64,000 nucleotides of DNA from Scalesia atractyloides (Eukaryota > Streptophyta > Magnoliopsida > Asterales > Asteraceae): NCBI GenBank assembly GCA_947069175.1, contig CAMTDV010000013.1, forward strand, positions 58,906,610 through 58,970,609, read 5' to 3'. A program made the translations under genes and the position numbers. Under the pieces are notes generated by a model, which saw nothing but the letters and a program-made list of their open reading frames with translations, searched no databases and had not been told where the DNA came from. Every line of letters starts with the position of its first letter. Positions within the stretch are counted from its first letter, which is position 1. This document shows, piece after piece, positions 47,641-58,149 of this stretch.

Positions 47641-50600
47641 TTACTTACCTACCTCCCCCAAGGTCATTTCAGTTTCTTCTTCCTCGAGGAATCCTTCATA
47701 GAATTTAAGCCTCTGTCCATTTACTTTAAATGGTTCTCCATTCGGAGGCTTAATATCTATAGCATCGTGGGGGTAAACTTTTGTGATGATGAAAGGTCCA
47801 GACCATCGGGATTTAAGTTTTCCCGGAAAAAGACGCAACCTTAAGTTAAAGAGAAGCACTTGGTCTCCTTCCATGAATTCTTTGGGTTTGCTTATATATT
47901 TATCATGAATTCTTTTTGAGCGTTCCTTATAGATTTCAGAGTTAGAATATGCTTGAATTCTCAATTCATCTAATTCATTTAACTGCTGAACGCGATCTTT
48001 TCCTGAATTTTCTTGGTCCAAGTTTACATTTTTTAATGACCAATATGCATTGTGTTCAATTTCTACTAGAAGGTGATAAGTTTTTTTCCATAGACTAACT
48101 TATATAGTGTGGTTCCTATTGGTGTTTTATATGTTGTTCGAAACGCCCATAAAGCGTTATCTAATTTGTCTGACCATTCTTTCGATTTTGACCCATAGTT
48201 TTTTTCTAGGATTCTTTTTAGACCTCGATTTGTTACTTCAGCTTGACCATTGGTTTGAGGATGATATGATGCCGGTAAACGGTGATAGACCCCATAACGT
48301 GTTTAAGTTTTTTCCATTTTAAGATTACATAAATGAGTACCTCTATCACTGATTAAAGCTTTTGGTGTTCCGAAACATCAGAATAGCTTTTTAAGGAATT
48401 TTACTACTACTTTTCCATCGTTGGTTGGAAGAGCTTCAGCCCTGGCCCATTTAGAAACATAGTCGACAGCAACTAAAATGTATTTGTTTCCTCTTAATGG
48501 TGGGAATGGTCCAATAAAGTCTAATCCCCATACGTCAAAGATTTCACAAATAAGAATGCTATTTGTGGCATTTCATTTCTTCTTAATATGTTGCCTGCCC
48601 GTTGGCATGCATCACATGTTTTGACCAATACATAAGCGTCCTTATGTATTGTGGGCGAGTAAAATCCTGCGTCGTACACCTTCGTGACAATGGTGAAGAA
48701 TTTCCTTCGCTTCACGACCATGGACGCATCGTCCAATAAGTTGATCTACACAAATTCTGAAAAGATATGGATCTTTCCAAAAATAGTGTTTTACATCTGC
48801 GAAGAGTTTGTTTCGCTGATGATAAGATAACCCCTTGATGATAGTGCCACTAGCTACGTAGTTAGTAAAATCTACATACCAAGGTTCTTCTTTTAATTCT
48901 ACCATTTCTAAGGATTCTATGGGGAATTTCTCATTGATGAGTTCTTCTCTGGTTGCTTCCAAGACAGGATCTTCAAGATGAGACTGGTGGTCTGCAATAG
49001 TATTTTCTGCACCTTTTTTTATATTTGATTTCTATGTCGAATTCTTGAAGGAGAAGAATCCATCGTATGAGACGTGGCTTGGCGTCTTGCTTTTTGAAAA
49101 GGTATCGAATGGCAGCGTGATCTATATAGACTATATATTTTAAAGAACGAGATAGAGAGGAATTTATCAAACGCAAATACTACATCAAGTAATTCTTTTT
49201 CAGTTGTTGTATAATTTTCTTGAGCGTTATTACCAGTTTTACTAGCATAGTATATTGGATGAAAATGTTTTTTTCCGTTGACCCAAGACTACTCCTACTA
49301 CATAATCGCTTGCATCGCACATGATTTCGAAGGGTAATTTCCAGTCTGGTGCAATCATGATTGGCCCTTTAACTAGCATATCTTTAAGGGCAACAAATGA
49401 TGTAGTGCAATCCTTGTCAAAGATGAATGGGTCATCTTTTTCAAGTAGCTTAGTTAGAGGTCGAGAGATTTTGGAAAAGTCTTTTATAAATCACCTATAG
49501 AATCCGGCATGTCCTAGGAAACTTCGAATGGCTCGAACGGATGAAGGTGGAGGAAGTCGAGAAATGGTATCAATTTTAGCGCGATCGACTTCCATTCTTG
49601 CGTTAGAGATTTTGTGACCGATAACTATCCTTCAGTGACCATGAAATGACATTTTTTCCCAATTAAGGGCGGGTTAGTCTCATCACATCTTGATAACATC
49701 CGTTCAAGGTTGTCGAGGCATTGGTCAATTGAATCGCCAAAATAGAAAATCGTTCATAGAAAAATCATATCGTGAAAGATGGCTACCATGCAACGCTGGA
49801 ATGTTGCAGGTGCATTGTATAAACCAAATGGCATGCGTCGATATGCGAAAGTTCCATAGGGACAGGTAAAGGTAGTTTTTTCTTGGTCTTCAGGGGAAGG
49901 GATTTGAAAATACCCCGAAAAACAATCTAAAAAACAATAAAATTTATGGCCGGGTAATTGTTCTAACATTTTGTCAATGAAGGGTAAAGGAAAGTGGTCC
50001 TTTCTTATAGCTTCATTGAGCTTTCTATAGTCAATACAAACTCTCCATCCGGTGACGGTTCGTGTTGGTATGAGCTCGTTCCTTTCGTTGGTTATGATCG
50101 TCATTCCACCTTTCTTTGGTACTGACTTGGACAAGGCTAACCCATGGACTATCGGAGATTGGGTAGATGAGTCCGGCGTCTAAGAGTTTAATTACTTCCT
50201 TTTTACAACTTCTTGGACATTAGGATTAACTCTTCTTTGTGGTTGAATTACTACTTTATAATCGTCCTCTGTAAATTTTGTGTGTGAACATGGAATGATT
50301 TATTCCTTTTATTCCATTAACTTCCATGCATGTTTTTTGTGTTTTTTTAGTAAACTAAGTAATTTTTCTTTTCGTGAGAGCTGAGATATGAGGAAACAAT
50401 GATGGGAAGTTTACCGCGGTTGTCTAGAAATGCATATTCTAAGCCTTCTTGAAGTTCCTTAAGTTCTAAAGAATGCGATTCTTCAATAGATGGCTTAGTT
50501 TTTGGTCCGTCATCGCGGTCGATGGATGAAACGGTATGATTAGTAGTGATTCCTCTTCCGTGAATTGGTCATCTTGTTCCTCCGTATCGGGTGGTTCAAC

Positions 50601-51590
50601 TTCATCTTCCAACAACGGGTCGTCATTGCCCATTGGATATTTCATTAATTTTTATGTGTTAAAATTTTGCTTGCCGGCCCCATGTTTAATAGGAAGATTT
50701 TTTATGTTTTTGTTTGAGCAAAGCTTCATGAGTTTTGAGAGAAGGTTGTCCCAACACGAGCGGAGCATCATCTAAGATGACGAAGTCGGTTGGTACAATT
50801 GTTTGATTTGTTTGAATGAGAACGTCTTCAACCATTCCTGAATCATGTTTTATTTTTGATTAGTCAAAAGGATAGGAATTTTACTTGGAAGAAAATCACT
50901 AATGCCTAATCTTTCAAAAACGTAGCTTGGCATTATGTTAACACAAAGATCTTTGTCGATTGAAATATTACTAATATAGATGTTTTGAATAAAACATGTT
51001 ACCGTTTTATGTTTAATTCAATTTGCTCATTTTGTATTAGCGAAGTTTGTCCTTTGATTAAGTTAACGCTTGCTATTTCTTTGATGTTAAGATTAGTGGT
51101 TACTTCTTTTAAAAACTTAGCATGAGATGGAACCAAATTATGATTTCAAAAGAAGGTTGTAGGATGTGTATTTTCGGAGGTCTTTTTGTTCCTCTTTGAA
51201 ATTTACCTTTGAGTGCTTACCTTCCGAATGGCTTGGTTCGAGTTTTTCTTCTTCATGGGTTGGTTTTTCTTCAAGTGATTCCTCTTTTGTTGGCTCTTCA
51301 GGTTTTACCTACCTCTTATGTACAAATGATCTCTTATTTTACACGAGATTGTTTGATCAAGAATTCTAAGTTCTTGAGACTTTGTATGAGGCTTTCTACT
51401 TCAAGTATGATCGTATGCGGTGTCTCGTATGTTTCAAACGCTGGGTATCCCAATCAAAGCTTGACTTTGGTAGCTCAAACCTTGGTTCCTCATACGTGGT
51501 GTATGAGGTTGATGGTTGAAAGAGAGAACAATTTTTGTACCGAATAGGATTCACCGCTTATGGTACAATGTGGTTCCTCGTAATCACATC
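47641..51590 (-). pseudogene. Athila-3 pol (protease, RT, RNase H, integrase)
   Basis: Minus-strand Athila polyprotein. A protease-region block (SIDKDLCVN, YVFERLGISDFLPSKIPILL) lies near 50850-50990. RT (49754-50240) has VVKKEVIKLLDAGLIYPIS, WRVCIDYRKLNEAIRKDHF and GTFAYRRMPFGLYNAPATF. RNase H and connection pieces span 48973-49750. Integrase runs from about 48960 to 47641, with SYHQRNKLFADVKHYFW, CDACQRAGN and a C-terminal VLLFNLRLRLFPGKLKSRW. Frameshifts and stops occur throughout. Gag is nearly absent: only a short gag-end-like segment (about 51370-51590) lies between the leader and protease. Confidence 0.85.
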
Positions 51591-51689
51591 ATGGTAGTAG
51601 TCATAATCTCCTATGTAATAGTCCATTGGTAAATGGTGCCCTGAAGATTACGGCTCTGGGAAACAGAAATTGTTTTTTGTGAAAACAGA

Positions 51690-51860
51690 AGGTTAGCACA
51701 GCTCCGTGTCTAGGACTGTGATGAATTCGGTACTGGGCGTTTTTTATACAACCCCATGTCGAATATAGCACGGCCCGTGTGAGCCTTCTGCAGAAAAGTT
51801 TTTTTTTGTTTGGTTTCAGTTACTTTAGTGTAGACACGGTCTCATGTTGGTATAGCACAT
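51690..51860. repeat. CACGG..CCGTG motifs in the Athila-3 leader
   Basis: Variants such as CACAGCTCCGTG, GCACGGCCCGTG, GACACGGTCTCATG and ACATCCCCGTG lie between the PBS and pol, echoing the LTR motif. Confidence 0.75.
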
Positions 51861-51967
51861 CCCCGTGTTAAGCTACTGTAACTGAATTTTTGAAAAAACA
51901 AACAGAAATTTAAACTGAAAAATTAAAGAAAATGATTAGGCCGTTGATTTAAGCTTTCTGAAAATCC

Positions 51968-51993
51968 TTGTGTCCCGGGCAGTGGTGCCAAAA
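51968..51993 (-). promoter_or_regulatory. Primer binding site of Athila-3
   Basis: On the minus strand TTTTTGGCACCACTGCCCGG is a degraded form of the Athila tRNA-Asp-type site (TTGGCGCCGTTGCCGGGG), directly after the 5' LTR. Confidence 0.75.
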
Positions 51994-51996
51994 ACT

Positions 51997-53319
51997 CGAC
52001 GTGATGGAGTGTGAGTATAACTTTAGGTATATATTTTTATCATTTTTACTCGTTTATTCCAGCTTTATATTTATAAAACACAATATACACTATCACTCTT
52101 TAGAACACGTTAGGGCAAGTGCACCCGTCGTTGGCGTAGTATAGTGATGGCAAGATACCAAGGTCGTCCATGGACACAAGAGCTTTTAATACCGGATTGT
52201 CATCAAATACTAACTGAGTCCATACTTAGAAAAAGGTTTTTGATTAAATTAAAATTAAATAGTAAATGAAAACAAATAACAAGATAGAATCACTGGGTTC
52301 CGGCGTATCTTATACATATCCTTTAATGATTTTTGTACTTCGCGTTTTTTAAAAGATTATCTTGGTTAAAGGGGTATGTTCCTCTTTGGGAGGCAATAAT
52401 ACCCTTAGCCATACTAGTCTGAGTCAGCAGGGATACAGTCCCGCAAGGCCAGAATATTGAAAGATAAATAACTGAGTTATTAATGCAAAATGTGGCATGT
52501 CCCTCTTTTACAGGCAACGCTACCCTCGGCCATATTGGTCTGAGTCAGTAGGGGTACAGTCCCGCAAGGCCGGTCTAAAGTTTTAATAGTAGTTTTATAA
52601 ATAAGGGGTTCAAGCTGTTCTTACCTCCCTGATTTGATGCTATCTGCTTCAAGGGAAGTCCAAATAAGCTTGAACCAAGCCTTCGCATGATCTATATACT
52701 GAACGAAGCAAGAGTTTTACCCAAACCAACCTTCGAACCCCCTTCCATGCAGTTAACGTGCTTTATATAGACTGTAAAGACACGAATGAGTGAATCAACA
52801 AAACATGAAGGAATGATTTAATAAAACTCACTTTCAATATAAAGAAACTAGTTATTAAAGTTATTAATACAAAACCAATTAAAAAGTTACCAAAGGTTGG
52901 AAATCAAAAGTAATGCATAAAAGATTTCGTCTTCACCAAGTGTTGTAAGAGATTACCCAAGCAAGGGCATGGTTTGACAAAGACTCTTATGATCAATCTT
53001 GGATCCCGAGACTACTACACACTCTAAACTCTAATGATTATGGTGGAAGATGATGGTGGAGTGGTGGCAAGTGTGAGAGGAATGGTTTGCCAAGGGATGA
53101 GTTGAAATGAAACCAAGCACCCCTATTTATACTAAAAAATAGTCCCTTCGCACGGCCACGTGCCTGCAGAGCATGGCCCCGTGCCTCCTTCATTCTCTGT
53201 CTTCACTTAATGCAGTTGTAAGATCAACCTGCTACATGGCCCCGTGCGTCAACGGCACGGCCCCATGGCCCTTGTACTTGTTGTACTATCCAAGATATAC
53301 ACATTTGGAAGTTGACCAC
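51997..53319 (-). mobile_element. 5' LTR of Athila-3, main part
   Basis: On the minus strand it ends TCACACTCCATCACGTC before the PBS and is homologous to 31662-33095, including the 119-bp duplication (about 52377-52565). TATAAATAG is at 53123-53131 on the minus strand, with CACGGCCCCGTG-type motifs upstream (53155-53265). Its beginning is separated by the gag-only element and continues at 62183-62470. Confidence 0.85.
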
Positions 53320-53558
53320 TGTAACATCCGTCAAAAACCGGATTTACCAAACCCGCTCCGTTTATTAACCGAACAATCAGTTAAAAAAGCGATTCCTGTA
53401 GCAGGGTACTCAACCCTTACAAGGAACGTTACCGCCTCAAACAAAAAACTCTTACACTTTTTCTAAGTATGTAACTGTCAAATTAAACACCATCCTTTTT
53501 TAGACGAATATGTCACTACTTAAATTTCGGAACGAAATTTCTAAAAAGTAGGGGATAC
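53320..53558 (+). mobile_element. Truncated LTR start plus internal 3' end (recombinant joint)
   Basis: TGTAACATCCGTCAAAAACC and the next ~48 bases match an LTR start. At about 53387 the sequence jumps to AAGCGATTCCTGTAGCAGGG, which elsewhere (59707) is the internal region before the 3' LTR. The junction sits in a shared A-run. The segment ends in the PPT-like AAAAAGTAGGGGATAC at 53543-53558. Confidence 0.85.
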
Positions 53559-53740
53559 TGTAACATTCGTAAAAACCGGATTTACCAAACCCGCTCCGTT
53601 TATTAACCGAACAATCAGTTAAAAATTTCGTTGCGTATTTAATGCCCAAATTAATTTTAGACGATACATAACTAATAAGTATATTGGAATATAAAAGTTA
53701 TATTTGAAAAGTATTAAAAATAGTGGTTTAAAAATAAAAG

Positions 53741-53826
53741 GCTGAAGCCGGTTTCGAACCCGGGTCAACCAGTATTCAGCAAAGCATTAACACACACACT
53801 TCCAACCACTCCGCCACTTGTGTTTC
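53741..53826 (-). ncRNA. tRNA-like module A in the LTR (Ser/Leu-like)
   Basis: On the minus strand TGGCGGAGTGG fits the Pol III A box and GGTTCGAAACC fits the B box at 10 of 11 positions, about 50 bases apart. Spacing and D-arm form resemble class II tRNAs. In the other LTR (60068-60150) the T arm is a perfect five-pair stem around TTCGAAA; here one C is lost. The acceptor stem pairs at only about three positions, so this is not a functional tRNA gene. Module end runs straight into CTTTT on that strand. Confidence 0.65.
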
Positions 53827-53966
53827 TTGTTCATTATTAGAAACAATTAATTCAAATACACAAACTCGAATTCAAACTGACACGCCCAAATCGTAGTCGT
53901 CGGAAATCCCGACGATTTCGCCGAGATTGGACGGTTTCTTCTGATTTAACCGACGCATTAACCTTA

Positions 53967-53986
53967 ACATCGGTTATAACCGATGT
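53967..53986. promoter_or_regulatory. 20-base perfect palindrome in the U3
   Basis: ACATCGGTTATAACCGATGT is fully self-complementary and is conserved in the other LTR at 60295-60314. It lies about 90 bases upstream of the TATA box. Confidence 0.9.
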
Positions 53987-54529
53987 CCAGTCCGCGACAT
54001 CCGTCATAACCGCCGGAGAAATTATTGACCGACGAATCAAGTCGGTAATCGGACTAAATTCATCGATGTCTTTCCCTATAAATGCACCCTCTAACCTCGG
54101 ACAGCCTTTTCGCTCACGATCACACCCATTCTCAACGAAGTTTCACTCGCCGGAAAGTTTCTGCAACTCGCCGGAAAACCGAACCCCTTCACTTCTGTGC
54201 CTTACTCTAAAAACAGAACACCTAGAGCTCATACCGAAGTCACCCACACTCACCTCAAGCTTCCTGAAGACCTTCTGCCGCAAGATAAACGTCGCCGGAA
54301 TAACCTGCTGTTATCGGAAATTTCGCCAGCGAGACAGAGGATCTCTGTTCGGTATATCTTACACCTAATCTCTCTCGTTTTAATTAATCTCACATGTAGC
54401 TAATCACAACTTACTAAAGAAACTGATTATTTTTGTCAAAACAGTCGGACATCGATTCTGGTTAAGTTTAACGAAGAAGACGAAGTACTGATATGATATA
54501 AGATTAATTAAAAACAGTTTTATGAACGG

Positions 54530-54610
54530 GTTAGACACACAGTCCAGTGGTGGACTGTGTGCAAACAATATGCATAACGTCCCGAGTTCGATTCTTGACA
54601 CACGCACCTT
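54530..54610 (+). ncRNA. tRNA-like module B in the LTR
   Basis: CACACAGTCC, a 6-base loop and GGACTGTGTG form a perfect 10-bp hairpin in D-arm position (AGTCCAGTGGTGG, a weak A box). AGTTCGATTCT fits the B box at 9 of 11. A T7 run follows at 54628-54634, which could stop Pol III. No paired acceptor stem is seen. Confidence 0.5.
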
Positions 54611-54698
54611 CACAGAAATAAAATGCCTTTTTTTAGAGACCGAACCGGGTTAACTTCAGTAAGATGTTAAGTATAATAAAAACCAGAATAATTACCAA

Positions 54699-54778
54699 GT
54701 TAGACACACAATCCAGCGATGGACTGTGTGCCAAACTAAACCACAGGTCCCGGGTTCGAGACCTGTGGCGAGCACCGA
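54699..54778 (+). ncRNA. tRNA-like module C in the LTR
   Basis: It shares GTTAGACACACA and GGACTGTGTGC with module B and starts 169 bases after it. B box GGTTCGAGACC (10 of 11) sits between the arms CCACAGGT and ACCTGTGG, an 8-bp stem. A T5 run follows at 54796-54800. Confidence 0.5.
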
Positions 54779-54866
54779 GTTGACACAGTAAATCCTTTTT
54801 AGAATAAATGATTTTCGGATAAATTTAATTAGTATATAAATATAATTAAAAACAGAAATATTTCGG

Positions 54867-54945
54867 GTTAGTCACGTAGCTCAGTTGGTAGAGCTGCGTG
54901 CACGCGAACGGGAGGTCTCGGGTTCGAGTCCTGCCCGGCGCATAC
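54867..54945 (+). ncRNA. tRNA-like module D in the LTR (best Pol III promoter)
   Basis: It starts GTTAGTCAC, 168 bases after module C. TAGCTCAGTTGG (54877-54888) is a perfect A box inside a complete D arm (GCTC/GAGC), and GGTTCGAGTCC (54921-54931) is a perfect B box, 32 bases apart. The anticodon and acceptor stems do not fold conventionally, so it is tRNA-like, not a clear tRNA gene. A T5 run follows near 54999. The copy at 61191-61267 has one B-box change. Confidence 0.7.
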
Positions 54946-55862
54946 ATATATACAATAAAACCGGTCAACAAGTCAACGGTCAAAAACAAGTCAACATATT
55001 TTTATTATTTTTATTTATTTATTTTATTTAAAAATCAATTAAAAATACTTAAAAATAACATTTTTTTAAAGATAGAAAATAGCCTTAAACTCACAAAAAT
55101 TTATCCAATAATCCTACTAAAATTGATTAATAAAATCCGCTTATTTACCGAACCATTATGTTATTATCTAGGTTAGTTTCACTCGTGGTTAAATCAAACT
55201 TCGTGCGCATTCAACATCATCAACCGAACGCACCCAATGTGAGTGAATCTTACAACTCCCCTTTTTAATTACACGTTTTGGGGTGTATCATGTGTCACTA
55301 AAAATAATTCGTTTTTTCAAACTCGTGCCATACCATATTATGACTTAAACTTTGAATGTAAATGTTGTTTGTAGTTATGTATTTCATATTGTCAAGTTGT
55401 ATGCAAATCATTAATTAGGCCCATCAGTTCCTCGTGAGACGAGTTGAGCAACGCGTGCCTCAAAACAATCTATTATTGTATGTTGTGCATTATCTAATAT
55501 TAAGTGTTTTGTGAATAATTTTACATCCATATTTACTCATATGTGGTTACGCACTTTATTTTATCAATTCAATAAACTTGTACAAATGTTTTTCATAGGA
55601 TTCACTCGCCAACTTTTTGTTGATCCAAAAACCATTTTTACACATGATACAGGTGAACAGTATGAAGCAAGGAAAACATAGGAAATGCCTTAGAAGAAAA
55701 TAATGAAGTCTAGAATGATGTGTAGGACATGATGTAATTATGATTGTATGTTTCCCTTTAATTTGTAATAATAAATATGAAACGTTATAATAAATGTCAT
55801 GAGCTTTGATGATAACCCAATCATGCCTCGATCACCTTTTCCGTTGTGGGTCGGGTGTGACA

Positions 55863-56648
55863 GATTGGTATCAGAGCCATGACTATAGGGATATAGGATA
55901 GGTTATTAGACCCTTAGAGCCTATACTATAGTTGACTAGATTTTAATTGGTTATGTGGTTACATGCAAACTTATGATATTTATTTGTTTCATATTTGTTT
56001 ATACTTACAGTCAAACATACATACTTACATCACATTCATCATACATATTTCAATGTTCACATATTCAAATCATCTTTATACTTTCGTTATTCAAAGATTT
56101 TGTCGCAGTTTTCATTTTTCAAATCTCATCAAAGTGAGTTCTGCGACGGGCATGTAGTAACTGTAAGGGTACAAGTACCGGTAGTCGGAACGTCCTGTCT
56201 AGGTTGGCATTCGTATAAATCCAATATAACGGACCAGTTTGCCTACCTGGGGACTAACGATGAGAGTACGAAGGACCTATTAGGCCAAAGCATGCCACAC
56301 CAAACGTCGTTCGAACTAACCCCACTTTGAGGTGTCACCGTGTCCACACTTGGATACATTCCGAATATCATACGTTACATACATATTTCTCGATTTTCTC
56401 CGGGTTTTAGTGTACGTAACCAGGCTAACACATGCGAACCATATGAAAAACCCGGTATTCATGGGGGCCACATGATTACGAAGGTGAAGTATGGCGGCAT
56501 GCAATGCCCAATTACGAGCAAAGCCCAAGACATCCTATGGATGTAGTAGATTTATTATGTTATATTTATTTTATGAATGTTCATTCCTAAATACGACCCA
56601 TGATCCCAAAAACATCCAACTCATACTCTTGATATGTATTCCTTGTAG
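55863..56648 (+). other. Leader of the gag-only element with PBS and gag acceptor
   Basis: The PBS TTGGTATCAGAGC (55865-55877, initiator tRNA-Met type) lies two bases after the LTR. The leader ends in TTCCTTGTAG directly before the gag ATG at 56649, a splice-acceptor-like context. No coding sequence is recognised between them. Confidence 0.75.
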
Positions 56649-58149
56649 ATGTCTTATAGCCTCGCTCGTAGGAAGATGAGAGCAGGAAAAGCCCGCGAGC
56701 GCATGGCTGCCCTAATCGCTCAACAAATGGCTGTCGTAATACCCAACATTGTAGTTCAAATCCAACAAGCCCTTACCGCTAATCCCGTCAATCAAGAAGA
56801 TCAAACATTGTCAATCCTTCCCCAAATACCACTAAATGCACCTACAAGCATTTCAAATCCTGCGACCCTCCAAAATACGAAGGGACTGAAGGTGTCACCG
56901 CTCTCCTCCATTGGTTTGAAGAAATGGAGAACACTTTTCTAAATTGCGATTGCCCCGATGATCGCAAAGTGCGATATGCTACTGGTCGTTTATTTGGAAT
57001 AGCACTTACTTGGTGGAATACAGAGAAGCCAAACGAGGTGTTGAAGATGCTTTGACTTTGACTTGGGAAGAGTTGAACGAAATCATGACAAGACGGTTTT
57101 GCCCGAGGAGCGAAATCAAGAAATTAGAAGATGAGTTCTATTCGTTGAAGCAAAAGGAAGGCGACCACACCACATACAACAAAAGATTCCTCGAGTTAAA
57201 TCAAATGGCTCCCAACTTATTCACTCCCCTTTACCGTTTGATCGAGCACTACATTCGAGGTCTTCCGTCAAAAATTCAAGACTCGGTAATAAGTACCACA
57301 CCTGTAACCTTGGAAGCCGCAATGGAGTTAGCTACAGAGCTCACCGAGAACCGCATTCGGAATAAAGACTTCAAGGAGGAGAGGAAGAAGGATAAAGCAT
57401 CAACTGAAACTTCAAACTCCACCCAAACCGAATCCCCTTCTCAACCCATTTTTAAGAGAAAACGAGATGGGCAACTTTTCACTGTCACCCAACGTAATCA
57501 ACCAATTTCACAAGCCATACCCATCCAAGCTATCCCCATCACTCAAGTAACACCCAACTCAACTTACCCAAATAAGAAACCATACCTTGGACCTCACCCT
57601 CGATGTAACACCTATTTTTATCACCATCCATCTACCTTACCTTGTCGACTATGTGCGAATTATGGACGCTATGGTCATTTGAGCAAGGCTTGCCGCACCT
57701 CTCAAAACCAAATCTCTCCCCCTACTCAAAACATGATCCAAACCTATCAACAACCCCAATACCCCATGTTCCCATATGTTCGAACTTGTTTCAATTGTGG
57801 CGACCCTACCCACTTTAGAAACACGTGCCCTCGATTGGTTAACATCATAAACGCCCAAGCTCAAGCAAACCCAGTTAACCAAGCAAATCAAGGAAACCTA
57901 ATCACTAGGCCACCAGCAAGAGGAAGAGTTTTCAACATCAACGCCAATCCTGTTGAAGATAATGACGGCCCAAACGAAACCACCCAACTAGTCCCCTTCA
58001 CCAAAAATCAAGATTCAACTCCAACCGCTTATTTTTTTTTTTTATGTATTTCCTTATGTTATCTCAAGCTTTGGTTGATTTTGTTTATTTATGTTTTAGA
58101 GTCACATAGAACCAATCATAACTTACGGATAAAGCCAATGAAAATTTGA
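56649..58149 (+). pseudogene. Gag of the Tekay-like element (two frameshifts)
   Basis: The ATG at 56649 starts MSYSLARRKMRAGKARERM. After a frameshift near 56870, the core has KYEGTEGVTALLHWFEEMEN and FGIALTWWN. A second frameshift near 57015 leads into ALTLTWEELNEIMTRRFCPR. The long open part (57010-58149) has a Gln/Pro/Thr-rich linker and two zinc-knuckle-like motifs: CRLCANYGRYGHLSKAC (seven instead of four residues before the His) and the canonical CFNCGDPTHFRNTC. Gag forms the particle and binds RNA. No protease or RT follows. The tail runs into array sequence after about 58020. Confidence 0.85.

Larger units (their letters stand above)
53559..55862 (+). mobile_element. 5' LTR of the gag-only element
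   Basis: It starts TGTAACATTCG and ends GGGTGTGACA; 2304 bases. A Pol II TATA box (CCCTATAAATGCACC, about 54075-54089) has a 20-base perfect palindrome about 90 bases upstream. The tRNA-like modules are listed separately. Confidence 0.92.

Noticed and set aside
53741..54945. Genuine tRNA genes in the LTR
   Set aside because: A and B boxes are good, but none of the four modules has a paired 7-bp acceptor stem and normal anticodon arm, so I call them tRNA-like only.
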